DNA of 64,000 bases. Origin: a bacterium (GTDB lineage Bacteria; AUK180). The stretch is from the NCBI GenBank assembly GCA_023144005.1, contig JAGLGN010000016.1, positions 13,022 through 77,021 on the forward strand. The letters are read 5' to 3'. This document shows positions 17,387 through 25,810 of the stretch, one piece after another. The translations under genes were made by a program, and so were the position numbers. The notes beneath the pieces were generated by a model. That model ran no database searches. It was not told where the DNA came from and saw only the letters and a list, made by a program, of their open reading frames with translations. Numbering within the stretch: position 1 is the first letter of the stretch; every line of letters begins with the position of its first letter.

Positions 17387-17414
17387 ATTATACATTTTCT
17401 CACGATGTTTTCAA
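17387..17414 (-). promoter_or_regulatory. Promoter of the glycosyltransferase gene, leaderless type
   Basis: On the minus strand TTGAAA (17414-17409), a 16-bp spacer and TATAAT (17392-17387). Only 5 nt separate the -10 box from the GTG at 17381, so transcription should start at or next to the start codon. Confidence 0.65.
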
Positions 17415-17426
17415 AACAGAATAATG

Positions 17427-17446
17427 GGGACGGTGGCTTCAACCAA
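17427..17446. repeat. GGGACGGTGG half-site
   Basis: GGGGACGGTGGCTTCAACC between two divergent promoters matches one arm of the hairpin elements at 11865 and 50817. No mate is visible nearby. Confidence 0.45.
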
Positions 17447-17461
17447 TGAACAATGTATTAT

Positions 17462-17490
17462 TTGACAAAATACCGAGAATCCAATAAAAT
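17462..17490 (+). promoter_or_regulatory. Promoter of the small membrane protein / glycosylase pair, leaderless type
   Basis: TTGACA (17462-17467), 17-bp spacer, TAAAAT (17485-17490). The ATG at 17498 begins 7 nt after the -10 box, with no Shine-Dalgarno. Confidence 0.7.
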
Positions 17491-17497
17491 GTTTACC

Positions 17498-17860
17498 ATG
17501 AGAAGTTTTCAAATAAAAAGAATATTCTTTCTTCTTTCACTTATGGGACTTGTGTTCATATTACCGCTTGATAAACTCTCAGATATTTCTTTTCTGAATT
17601 TCTGTCAAACTTGTCCCATCTACATGGAAGGCGCTGCATCTAATGTATCTTTAGGTGTATTTGTGCAAAATATCCTTTTAGCAATACTCTATTATACGCT
17701 GGGGACCATCCCTATTTTCGCATTCATCGTCGGAGGATCATATAAATCCCCTGTCCAACAACTCCGTTATCCTATTCGCGGCTTATGCCCTCTTCACAGG
17801 ACAAAGGCGATAGGTTTCAGATATACATTCTCAGTGAGAAAAGATCAATTACCGAAATGA
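17498..17860 (+). CDS. Small membrane protein, unknown
   Basis: About 120 residues from the ATG at 17498, chosen from the promoter position. Two hydrophobic stretches are seen (IFFLLSLMGLVFILPL and ILLAILYYTLGTIPIFAFIVGG) with a CQTCP motif between them. The C-terminal 45 residues are basic and not membrane-like. Its stop TGA overlaps the ATG of the glycosylase gene (ATGA), which suggests coupled translation and supports it as a real gene. I do not recognise the family. Confidence 0.55.
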   Translation: MRSFQIKRIFFLLSLMGLVFILPLDKLSDISFLNFCQTCPIYMEGAASNVSLGVFVQNILLAILYYTLGTIPIFAFIVGGSYKSPVQQLRYPIRGLCPLHRTKAIGFRYTFSVRKDQLPK

Positions 17861-18471
17861 AAATGAACCGCGTATTCCAGCTTTACAAAGATCTTCTTGA
17901 AAAATACGGGCAACCGCAATGGTGGCCAGCGGAATCTCCTTTTGAAGTCGCTGCCGGTGCGATACTGACACAGAATACCAATTGGAAAAATGTGGAGAAA
18001 GCCATTACTAAATTAAAGGGGCTTGGACTAATGACAGCAGAATCTATAGTTGCCGTTGACACCAAGATCCTCGAAACAGCCATCCGCTCCAGCGGCTACT
18101 TCCGTCAGAAGGCGGAGCGGCTGAAAATACTCTCACGCTTTCTCATGGACAAATATCTTGAAGACGGAGTACTCACTGAAGGCCTTTCGCCGAATCAATT
18201 ACGGGCAGGTCTTCTTGCCCTGAAGGGAGTAGGCCCTGAGACCGCGGATTGCATCCTTTTATATGCTTTTGACCTGCCGTTTTTCGTGATCGATGCCTAT
18301 ACAAGGAGATTTGTAAAAAAGCACAGCTTATGCGCACCAGATCTGAAATATGAGAAGATGAGAAAATTCTTTGAAATCAATCTTCCGAAAGATGCCCGCA
18401 TATACAATCAATATCATGCACTGATAATAATTGACGGAAAAGCGGAGCAGGCAAGAACGTATGACTCGTAA
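17857..18471 (+). CDS. EndoIII-related DNA glycosylase (MagIII-like), short C-terminus
   Basis: 204 residues of the HhH-GPD superfamily. The helix-hairpin-helix LKGVGPETADCILLY has Glu where EndoIII has its catalytic Lys, and the Asp of FVIDAYTRRF is the conserved catalytic Asp. This pattern fits the MagIII group (3-methyladenine glycosylase) better than true Nth. There is no Cys cluster at the C-terminus, so no Fe-S centre. The protein ends YHALIIIDGKAEQARTYDS, somewhat earlier than most relatives, and repeats begin soon after. It is translationally coupled to the preceding membrane protein. Confidence 0.85.
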   Translation: MKMNRVFQLYKDLLEKYGQPQWWPAESPFEVAAGAILTQNTNWKNVEKAITKLKGLGLMTAESIVAVDTKILETAIRSSGYFRQKAERLKILSRFLMDKYLEDGVLTEGLSPNQLRAGLLALKGVGPETADCILLYAFDLPFFVIDAYTRRFVKKHSLCAPDLKYEKMRKFFEINLPKDARIYNQYHALIIIDGKAEQARTYDS

Positions 18472-18505
18472 CAAAGGGAGAGGTGCACAATAGCACAAGT
18501 ATTCA

Positions 18506-18548
18506 CGTGTGAAGTGTGAAGCAGTGCTTCACATTGTTGTTGACAATG
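18506..18548. repeat. GTGTGAAG heptamers and two adjacent hairpins
   Basis: GTGTGAAGTGTGAAG repeats run into the hairpin GTGAAGC-AGT-GCTTCAC (18516-18532), followed by CATTGT-TGTTG-ACAATG (18532-18548). The second hairpin overlaps the -35 box of the EAL gene. Confidence 0.6.
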
Positions 18549-18568
18549 CAGGCGTAATTTGATAGAAT
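18540..18568 (+). promoter_or_regulatory. Promoter of the EAL gene, leaderless type
   Basis: TTGACA (18540-18545), exactly 17 bp, TAGAAT (18563-18568). The ATG at 18575 follows after 6 nt and no Shine-Dalgarno is present. The -35 box lies in the right arm of a small hairpin. Confidence 0.75.
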
Positions 18569-18574
18569 AAATGC

Positions 18575-20164
18575 ATGAAGATAACCGATATTATTTATGT
18601 GACTCCGAATGATGTCACATATCAAGAAGTTTTTTTATTTCTTGTCAGGAACGGTTTCAGTCCATTCTGGATGCCCGAAAAAAACTCTTTCGACGCTTTT
18701 TTCGAACACTACCCTGATCTGAAATTAATTATTATTGACTCAAAGGTCATTAATGACGACTTCTCCATCATTCAGAGATTGAAATTCTCACCGAAAACAG
18801 CGGATTGCGGCATCATTTTCATTTCAGACGATGAAAAAACATGCAATCAGGCCAAGTTCCTCGGTGCGGATTATGTTCTGGTTAAACCTTTTAACCCCGA
18901 GAAGCTGCTTTTCGCGATAAAAGAAGTGATGTCCAAGCATGACTTTTTCTCCATAGAGCCGAATGAATCACTTTCCGTTATTCATAATGTCAATCCTTCA
19001 TTGATGATCAATTTCAAGAAGATCATTAATCTCACGAAGGTCTATAAGAACATCAGAATATACGTTCATGAGTTCAACGATCTCCCGAAAGAGAAAGAGA
19101 AGATGGTCGTGGAACAGATACGCGCTGAGATGAATAAGGTGATCAGCGCCCAAGTGCCTTTCAAGAACAGATTCCTTCTCATCCCATATACACAAAACGA
19201 TATTGTCCTGATGGTCTTTTATCCCGACTCCTTTTCCAAGAACCTCTTCCTTGAGTTGACAAATGACATGGAGAAGTCCATCCTGCCGATCGTAAATGAA
19301 CATAGGGGCAGCTACACCTACGGCTTTTCCGATTCCTCCTTCTCCACTGATATGGAACACTTTGAGATCACTGTTTACTCTCTGCTGAAGAGGGCATACG
19401 AGGTGATCTGGGATACCAAAAAGGACAAATTTTCGAAGTACATTAATGAATTTGGACGGATTATTTCCGATGAATCCATTTGGACTGAATACCAACCTAT
19501 TATTGACCTCTCGGATATGAGCATATACGGGTACGAGGCCTTGTCAAGGGGGCCCGTAAATACCATCTGGCAGGCGCCTGAATTCCTCTTTGAGATGGCC
19601 TTTAAATTCGATAAGATCGCTCAACTGGAAAGCGTGTGCGCGCAAAGCAGCTTGAAGCGGTTTGATGTCATGGATCAGAGTTCCAAGCTCTTTGTTAATA
19701 TTCACCCGTTGGCATTGGAAGAATTACTTCCCTCTTTCGAAGATTATTTGAGTAAATATCCGAATATCGAACTGGTTGTCGAGATCACTGAACGCAAGCT
19801 GATACAGGATTTCAAGAAATTCAAAAGACTTTTCAATAATATGAGGGAAAGGGGCATCAAGATAGCTCTTGATGATGTGGGTTCCGGCTATTCATCTCTA
19901 CAGTACCTAGTGGAGCTTGAGATCGACTATATGAAGATCGACCGCAGCTTGATAACGGCATTGCATAAGAATTTCATCAAGGAATCCGTAGTGAACGCCC
20001 TTGCGGAGATCGCAAAAGATCTTGGAGCCAAGGTGATAGCAGAAGGCATCGAAATGACTACTGATCTGGAAGCGATAAAGAAACTGGATATTCAATTGGG
20101 TCAGGGTTTTCTCTTTGCTCATCCCACGATACACCCGCCCAAGAAGATCGAATTTCATGGGTAA
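18575..20164 (+). CDS. c-di-GMP phosphodiesterase: receiver-like + degenerate GGDEF + EAL
   Basis: 529 residues, cytosolic. Residues 1-120 are receiver-like, with Asp55 (LIIIDSK) and Lys104 (VKPFN) kept but no N-terminal acidic pair. Residues 150-295 look like a GGDEF domain that has lost its signature (NDIVLMVFY in its place). The EAL domain (about 305-525) keeps its catalytic set: YEALSRG, FVNIHP, EITE, LDDVGSGYSSL, MKIDRS, AEGIE and GQGFLFAHP. It should therefore hydrolyse c-di-GMP to pGpG. It is a single gene behind its own promoter. Confidence 0.92.
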   Translation: MKITDIIYVTPNDVTYQEVFLFLVRNGFSPFWMPEKNSFDAFFEHYPDLKLIIIDSKVINDDFSIIQRLKFSPKTADCGIIFISDDEKTCNQAKFLGADYVLVKPFNPEKLLFAIKEVMSKHDFFSIEPNESLSVIHNVNPSLMINFKKIINLTKVYKNIRIYVHEFNDLPKEKEKMVVEQIRAEMNKVISAQVPFKNRFLLIPYTQNDIVLMVFYPDSFSKNLFLELTNDMEKSILPIVNEHRGSYTYGFSDSSFSTDMEHFEITVYSLLKRAYEVIWDTKKDKFSKYINEFGRIISDESIWTEYQPIIDLSDMSIYGYEALSRGPVNTIWQAPEFLFEMAFKFDKIAQLESVCAQSSLKRFDVMDQSSKLFVNIHPLALEELLPSFEDYLSKYPNIELVVEITERKLIQDFKKFKRLFNNMRERGIKIALDDVGSGYSSLQYLVELEIDYMKIDRSLITALHKNFIKESVVNALAEIAKDLGAKVIAEGIEMTTDLEAIKKLDIQLGQGFLFAHPTIHPPKKIEFHG

Positions 20165-20390
20165 AAGTGATCTACTAATAGAGGATGGAGGATAGAGGAT
20201 AGAGGTTAGTGCAGAATAAAGGAACCACATCCTTCATTCTCATGAAGTTTATCCCTATTATATCGGGGATCGGTAATCCATCTTTTTCTACCTACAACCC
20301 TATCACCTTATCATCCTATCATCCCTTTCCATGTTCCACTGGGTCCACTTGTCCCTGGGTCCACTGCGAAGCGTCATTGTTAAGGTATTT
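20165..20390. repeat. Repeat island before the NamZ-like gene
   Basis: Contains GATGGAGGATAGAGGATAGAGG (20182 onward), CTATCACCTTATCATCCTATC repeats (20300-20325), module C in reverse orientation (20332-20375) and the end of a B element in reverse orientation (20377-20405). The last supplies the ATG of the next gene. Confidence 0.8.
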
Positions 20391-21500
20391 ATGAATCAGA
20401 ACACTAGTACCGGTCTGGATCTTTTTCTTGGATCAACCGAATATCGAAACAGAAATATTGGAATACTGACAAATCAAAGCGGCGTGGGCTCTTGCGGCAC
20501 GCCGAATATTGAATTACTGCTTGCTGCCGGCTTCCGCATCAAGACCATCTTTGTTCCCGAACACGGCTTAAGAGGAAGTAAGGGCGGCGGAGAGAGGATC
20601 GAGGATCATATGGACCCTCATTATAATATTCCGGTAGTCAGCCTGTACAATGAAAAACTCAGAATCGATTCCGATAAATTCAAGGACATTGATATGCTCC
20701 TCTATGACATCCAGGATGTAGGAGCAAGGTTTTATACCTATATTGCCACATTAAAAGCAATTCTGGGATCGATCTCCGAGTCAGGGCAAGATATCAAAAT
20801 CGCGATCCTTGATAGGCCGGCGTTCCTGGGAGACAGCATTCAGGGAACACTTCCTGATGAGATCTCTTTTTTATCGCCCGAATTCATCCCAATCAGATAC
20901 GGCCTTACCGTCGGAGAATTCGCATTATACACCGCCCGGATCAACAATTATGACACGGAAATTGAGATTTTCCACATCCCTGATTATCATAGGGGAATGC
21001 AATTCCCCGATACCGGTGTGCCGTTCATCTCTCCGTCATCTGCCATCAGAAATTACGAGACCGCGCTGATCTACTCGGGAACCTGTCTTTTGGAAGGCAC
21101 AGACCTGTCCGAGGGCAGAGGCACCGATACTCCGTTTTTGGCATGGGGAAGCCCCGATATGCCCGATATAAAAGTTGATTTTTCAGGATTCGAAATAAAA
21201 GCATACGAGTTTATACCGGAATTCAGCAAATTCAGCGGCAAGAAGATCAAGGGTTTCCGCGCAGCGTTGACAGACCGCGATTCGGCTGAGCCCTTTCGCG
21301 ATATGGTACTGTTCTTAATGGCATTTCACAAGCAGCGCCCCATTGATTTCCGTCTGCCTCATTTTGACCATCTCACGGGAGGCAGTTTCATCAGGGAAAT
21401 GATCTGTGAGGGTAACAAAGCCGGGTTTTTATCCCGCTTGAAAGAGGATCAGGAAAAATTCAGAGAAAGTTCGGAAGATTTCCGCTTATATTCTTTTTGA
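20391..21500 (+). CDS. namZ: NamZ-like exo-beta-N-acetylmuramidase (DUF1343)
   Basis: 369 residues from the ATG at 20391. Family motifs: IGILTNQSGVG, FVPEHGLRG and LLYDIQDVGARFYTYIATLK, then TGVPFISPSSAI and LLEGTDLSEGRGTDTPF. NamZ enzymes remove terminal N-acetylmuramic acid from cell-wall sugars and serve muropeptide recycling. No signal peptide is visible, so it appears cytosolic. The first residues, MNQNT, are encoded by the end of a B element, and no Shine-Dalgarno is seen. The 3' end overlaps the convergent phosphoesterase gene by 15 bp. Confidence 0.9.
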   Translation: MNQNTSTGLDLFLGSTEYRNRNIGILTNQSGVGSCGTPNIELLLAAGFRIKTIFVPEHGLRGSKGGGERIEDHMDPHYNIPVVSLYNEKLRIDSDKFKDIDMLLYDIQDVGARFYTYIATLKAILGSISESGQDIKIAILDRPAFLGDSIQGTLPDEISFLSPEFIPIRYGLTVGEFALYTARINNYDTEIEIFHIPDYHRGMQFPDTGVPFISPSSAIRNYETALIYSGTCLLEGTDLSEGRGTDTPFLAWGSPDMPDIKVDFSGFEIKAYEFIPEFSKFSGKKIKGFRAALTDRDSAEPFRDMVLFLMAFHKQRPIDFRLPHFDHLTGGSFIREMICEGNKAGFLSRLKEDQEKFRESSEDFRLYSF

Positions 21501-22265
21501 CCTGAGAATTATCAACTCCGGAGGTGACATGAACCGAAGCGGAAAGAGTGTTGTCCCCAAACCCCATGTATGCAATATCTGGACACCTTTATAAGTTGAG
21601 ATCCCTCTTTTTGTGATTTTACCCCGGCGGATATTGTTAAATATAGAACCGATCAGAGGAATACGGATCTGACCGCCGTGTGTGTGGCCGTAGAGAAGCA
21701 GGAAAGGAGAATATTCCCCTATATCATCCAATATCTCCGGAGAGTGTGAGAGGAATATACATTTCTCCTCTTTGTCTATTCCCTTGAACGCCGCATCAAT
21801 ATCATCACGGAACTTATGAGGGTCATCTACTCCGGCTATCGTCCATCCTGGAAACAATTCGCGATGCTCATTTATCAGGACCTTCATGGAGTGCCTCTCA
21901 AAGATCTCAAGGATCTCCTTCATTCTTTCCGGGGTTGACCCGGGGCCATGATCATTATTTCCCAGTACAAAAAAGCATCTTTTATCGTCAAAGCATTTGA
22001 AAAAGGGGTAGTCGGCGACATTCTCAAAGGTATCGCCAAGGCAAAAAAGCGTTTTTATCGGACTGGCGGATATCAGGGCGCCGAGCCTACGATGGAATCT
22101 CTCCTCTCTTTTCATATGAAGGTCGGATATGACAATGATATCCTCCGGGAGGCCTTCGATCTCGTACTCAACGATCCTTAGCCTTGTCCTCTCGAAAAAG
22201 TATGAATATATTATTACAGAGATGGGGATCAGAGAAAGGAGAATTCCAAGAAGCGTATCATTCAT
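21486..22265 (-). CDS. Membrane-anchored metallophosphoesterase (YaeI/YkuE-like)
   Basis: About 259 residues from the ATG at 22265, which overlaps the cysS stop (ATGAATGA). An N-terminal membrane helix (LLGILLSLIPISVIIYSYFF) is followed by the calcineurin-type metal motifs: ISDLHMKRE, LGDTFE, LGNNDHG, LSHSP and YGHTHGGQ. Related enzymes (YaeI, YkuE) act on UDP-2,3-diacylglucosamine-like or lipid-linked substrates. As the last gene after the lpx cluster it could serve the LpxH/LpxG step of lipid A synthesis (inference, untested). Confidence 0.85.
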   Translation of the reverse strand: MNDTLLGILLSLIPISVIIYSYFFERTRLRIVEYEIEGLPEDIIVISDLHMKREERFHRRLGALISASPIKTLFCLGDTFENVADYPFFKCFDDKRCFFVLGNNDHGPGSTPERMKEILEIFERHSMKVLINEHRELFPGWTIAGVDDPHKFRDDIDAAFKGIDKEEKCIFLSHSPEILDDIGEYSPFLLLYGHTHGGQIRIPLIGSIFNNIRRGKITKRGISTYKGVQILHTWGLGTTLFPLRFMSPPELIILRSKRI

Positions 22266-23649
22266 CCATTTTCCTGAGGATGAATCCTTTGGGAGTATCC
22301 TCAACAATATATCCCATTTCTGTGATTTCTCCCCTCAATTCATCCGCGCGGGAATAATCCTTGTCCTGACGCGCTTGATAACGCTCTTGGGCAAGTGTAT
22401 TTACATCGGCGGGGATCTTGTTTTCGGTCATTTCCAATTGAGAGATGTCAAGTATGGTATTGAATCTTGTAAATGCCTTAATTACAGCTTCTTTGGTCGC
22501 GGCATTGACCTTAAGAGGATCGGCAGAATTGATATTGTTTATTATAATGAATAGATGCGACAGGGCATTACCTATTCCCAGATCGTCCATGAGTGCATCG
22601 AAGAAAGCCTTCTCATGCTCCCTGACCATATCGACCAGGTCCACGGACCCTTCTCCGCCCGCCATAAGGTGCTGCACGAATACCTTGATATTAGAGATCG
22701 TGCTTTCCGCTGCTTTCAATCCTGTGATCGTGAAGTTCAGCTGCGCCCGGTAATGACTCGAAATAAGCATATATCTGACCGAATCGTAGTCAAAGCCCCT
22801 ATCTTCCAATTCTCTTAATGTATAAAAATTGCCCAATGATTTGGACATCTTTTTGCCTTCCACGATAAGGTATTCGGAATGTATCCAGTAATTCACCGTT
22901 TTCACGCCGCAAAAGGCCTCGCTTTGAGCTTTTTCATTCTCATGATGCGGGAAGATCAGGTCAACTCCACCGGTGTGAATATCAAATTGTTCCCCGAGAT
23001 GCTTTCGGCTGATGGCGGAACATTCGATATGCCATCCGGGACGGCCTTCTCCAAAGGGCATCTTATAAGAGGGCTCATTATCCTTTTTCCCCTTCCAGAG
23101 CGCGAAATCGCCCGGACTCTCCTTCTCATATGTATCCACATCCACTCGAGCTCCGATCTTAACCTTGCTCAAGTCCAATTTTGAAAGTTTTCCGTACTCC
23201 GGATATGATGCTAAACTGAAATATACAGATCCGCTACTTTCATAGGCATATCCCTTTTCAATGAGAAATTGTATCATTTCACTCATGAAGTCGATCTCGT
23301 CGGTAGCGCGCGGGGCAAGATCGGGACGGCTGCATTTTAATTTTTCCAGATCCTCAAAGAAGATCTTTTCATATTTCAATGAAATTTCGTGGAAGTCAAC
23401 CCCCTTTTCATTCGCTCTCTTTATGGTCTTGTCATCAATATCGGTAATATTCATGACCTGATATAGAGAATATCCCGCTTCTTTCAGAATACGCTTAAGC
23501 AGATCGACAAAAACAAAGTATCTTAAGTTGCCGATATGAGCATAATCATATACCGTGGGGCCGCAGGAATACATCTTAACTTCATTGCCGTTGATGGGTG
23601 TAAAGTTCTCGATCTTTCGACTTAAGGTGTTGAAGATCTTGATCGTCAT
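22258..23649 (-). CDS. cysS: Cysteinyl-tRNA synthetase
   Basis: 463 residues, normal length. Class I signatures are present: YDYAHIGNLR (HIGH) near 35 and KKMSKSLGNF (KMSKS) near 267. Zinc ligands are Cys in MYSCGPTVYD, Cys in WHIECSAIS and His/Glu in FPHHENE. It charges tRNA-Cys. It overlaps the Gfo/Idh gene by 4 bp (ATGA). Confidence 0.98.
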   Translation of the reverse strand: MTIKIFNTLSRKIENFTPINGNEVKMYSCGPTVYDYAHIGNLRYFVFVDLLKRILKEAGYSLYQVMNITDIDDKTIKRANEKGVDFHEISLKYEKIFFEDLEKLKCSRPDLAPRATDEIDFMSEMIQFLIEKGYAYESSGSVYFSLASYPEYGKLSKLDLSKVKIGARVDVDTYEKESPGDFALWKGKKDNEPSYKMPFGEGRPGWHIECSAISRKHLGEQFDIHTGGVDLIFPHHENEKAQSEAFCGVKTVNYWIHSEYLIVEGKKMSKSLGNFYTLRELEDRGFDYDSVRYMLISSHYRAQLNFTITGLKAAESTISNIKVFVQHLMAGGEGSVDLVDMVREHEKAFFDALMDDLGIGNALSHLFIIINNINSADPLKVNAATKEAVIKAFTRFNTILDISQLEMTENKIPADVNTLAQERYQARQDKDYSRADELRGEITEMGYIVEDTPKGFILRKMDE

Positions 23650-24572
23650 GCTTCCTTGATCTTTTCTTCTATCTTTTCCGCGATCTCAAGGGCTTTTATC
23701 CCGTCGTCAAGCGTAACCCTCGGCGGCCGCCCTTCATCGACTGCATTGAAGAATTCCTTCTGCTCGAGCATAAGGGTCTCTTTCCTTTTAAAACGCTTCA
23801 AAAGGGGTTTAAGGGCTAACTTACCGCCTTCCAGAGAGCCAGTAACGGACTTGACCTTTAATTTCAGCAGATCAAGTGAAAAATACCCCTGTTTCTGAAA
23901 GATCCTCATCTTGCGTTCTTTCTTCAAACTCAGACGGGAAACCGAAAGGATGGCATAGCATCCGTTCTGGAATTTCAATCTGGTTATCGCCATATCATCT
24001 TTCTCGCCAAGCGCTGAAAGCCCAACGGTCTCAATATCGATCAGAGGACTTTTCACAAAAGCGTTTATCAGGTCGATATCATGTATCATCAAGTCCAAAA
24101 TGGCGCCCACATCCGTGATCCTTCCTGAGACGGAAAACGGTGCAAGACGCTCCGCCTGAATAAAACGCGGTGTATCGATCTTGTCTTCGACCCAGGTTAT
24201 CACCGGATTGAATCTTTCAACATGTCCGATCTGAACAATACTTCCGCTCTTATCGGCCATTTGCTTCAATTTCTTAGCATCACTGAGTACCGATGCCACG
24301 GGTTTTTCAATAAAAGTGTGAATCCCCTTTGAAATAAAATATGACGCTATCTCATAATGCGTGGCCGTTGGAGTAACTATGAGCACACAATCGAGCTCGG
24401 GAAGCTCTTGATATGTACTAAAAAACGGAATATCATGGTCTTTCTTCAACTCTTTGACCCTTTCAGAAGATGATTCCGCAACTCCGACAAGATCTATGTC
24501 AGGGTTCTTCACAAGATACTTTAGATGTATGGAGCCAAGAACTCCCGCCCCTACCAGTCCCACCCTTTTCAT
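23646..24572 (-). CDS. Gfo/Idh/MocA-family oxidoreductase next to lpxA (GnnA candidate)
   Basis: 308 residues. The NAD(P)-binding Rossmann start VGLVGAGVLGSIHLKYL and the EKPVAS motif (about 92) are typical. IMHDIDLINAF matches the HD motif of the substrate domain. It overlaps lpxA by one base. In Acidithiobacillus and Leptospira a dehydrogenase of this family, GnnA, oxidises UDP-GlcNAc at C3 for amide-linked lipid A; its gene is linked to lpxA. The GnnB aminotransferase is not in this window, so the role is only a candidate. Confidence 0.85.
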   Translation of the reverse strand: MKRVGLVGAGVLGSIHLKYLVKNPDIDLVGVAESSSERVKELKKDHDIPFFSTYQELPELDCVLIVTPTATHYEIASYFISKGIHTFIEKPVASVLSDAKKLKQMADKSGSIVQIGHVERFNPVITWVEDKIDTPRFIQAERLAPFSVSGRITDVGAILDLMIHDIDLINAFVKSPLIDIETVGLSALGEKDDMAITRLKFQNGCYAILSVSRLSLKKERKMRIFQKQGYFSLDLLKLKVKSVTGSLEGGKLALKPLLKRFKRKETLMLEQKEFFNAVDEGRPPRVTLDDGIKALEIAEKIEEKIKEA

Positions 24573-25351
24573 TATAAGAGTATTCCCCGGTCTGAGGATC
24601 GGATGAAATCAACAAATTTCTTAACTGTCCTTTCATTGCTGTCAAAATCAGCTTCGATCTTCTCCAGAGCCTGAGCGGTATTAAGTTTTGAGTGATAAAC
24701 TATCCTGTAAAGCTCTTTCACGATAGCTATCTCTTCTTCTGAGAAGCCGTTTCTGCGCAGACCGATGATATTGAACGCCTTGATCTTGGTTGGCTGAGAT
24801 ACAACGATGGCATACGGAGGTATGTCCTTTCTTATAAGGCATCCCGCTCCGACCATGGCGAACGACCCTACCCTTGTGAATTGATGAAGCCCGGTCAGGC
24901 CTCCGATTATCGCATTATCATGTATATCAACATGGCCGGCTAAGTTAACCGCATTTGCCATGATAACATTATTGCCGATACTGCAATTGTGAGCGACATG
25001 AACATATGCCATAATATAACACCCGTCACCGACGGTGGTTATACTTCCTTCACCTGTTGAAGTATTAAAGTCGCAATACTCTCTGATAACGGTATTTGCT
25101 CCGATCTTGAGATATGTCCTCTCACCTCCGAATTTTAGGTCTTGAGGTTCTGAACCCAAGGTAGCAAAAGGAAATACTCTCGTATTCTCTCCAATCTCTG
25201 TATCATGAACTATATTTGCATGGTGCATCACTTCCACGCCTTTGTGAATGTGGACATTATCTCCCACATAAGAGTAGGCGCCGATACTTACACCATCTTC
25301 CAATTTTACATCTTCTGAAACGATAGCCGTTGGATGGATTTTAACGGACAT
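24572..25351 (-). CDS. lpxA: UDP-GlcNAc acyltransferase LpxA
   Basis: 259 residues, the usual size. The left-handed beta-helix hexapeptide repeats run from residue 4 to about 180; the catalytic His is in AYVHVAHNCSIG and GGLTGLHQFTRVG is typical. The C-terminal helices begin LRRNGFSEEEI. LpxA starts lipid A synthesis by 3-O- (or 3-N-) acylation of the UDP-sugar. It starts directly after the fabZ stop. Confidence 0.97.
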   Translation of the reverse strand: MSVKIHPTAIVSEDVKLEDGVSIGAYSYVGDNVHIHKGVEVMHHANIVHDTEIGENTRVFPFATLGSEPQDLKFGGERTYLKIGANTVIREYCDFNTSTGEGSITTVGDGCYIMAYVHVAHNCSIGNNVIMANAVNLAGHVDIHDNAIIGGLTGLHQFTRVGSFAMVGAGCLIRKDIPPYAIVVSQPTKIKAFNIIGLRRNGFSEEEIAIVKELYRIVYHSKLNTAQALEKIEADFDSNERTVKKFVDFIRSSDRGILL

Positions 25352-25810
25352 TTAAACCTCTCTTTTCGCTCCTATGGCGGTCATAATAGCTTCTGCAACT
25401 ACCTGCTCTCCAACATAGGCCTTACCATTGAATTTTGCTCTGGGGCGGGTCGGATCCTCTACTTGATGAACCGTTTCAACCTTATATACCAGCTTATCCC
25501 CGGGAGTAACCGGTTTTCTGAATTTAACCTTATCTATGGTCATGAAATACATAACGATATCTTCCGGAAGGTCCATATTTTCAAAAAGCATGATCGCGCC
25601 TGTTTGAGCCAGGCCCTCTACGATCAGGACACCGGGCATAACCGGATGACCCGGAAAATGACCTTGAAAGAACCACTCATTATAGGTTACATTCTTATAC
25701 GCGACAATGTTTTTCTCGCCGATCTCCAATACACGGTCGAGCATAACAAAAGGAAATGCATGGGGAAGACGCTTTAAGATCCCTTCAATATCAATCACTC
25801 GTTCTCCCAT
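25352..25810 (-). CDS. fabZ: 3-hydroxyacyl-ACP dehydratase FabZ
   Basis: 152 residues, hot-dog fold. LPHAFPFVMLDRVLEI and GHFPGHPVMPGVLIVEGLAQ contain the catalytic His and Glu. It competes with LpxA/LpxD for 3-hydroxyacyl-ACP and is classically linked to them. The start overlaps the lpxD stop by 16 bp. Confidence 0.97.
   Translation of the reverse strand: MGERVIDIEGILKRLPHAFPFVMLDRVLEIGEKNIVAYKNVTYNEWFFQGHFPGHPVMPGVLIVEGLAQTGAIMLFENMDLPEDIVMYFMTIDKVKFRKPVTPGDKLVYKVETVHQVEDPTRPRAKFNGKAYVGEQVVAEAIMTAIGAKREV

Noticed and set aside
20331-20390. Upstream extension of the NamZ-like protein (MFHWVHLSLGPL...)
   Set aside because: It is translated from module C repeat sequence and is not part of the family; the ATG at 20391 fits the domain start.
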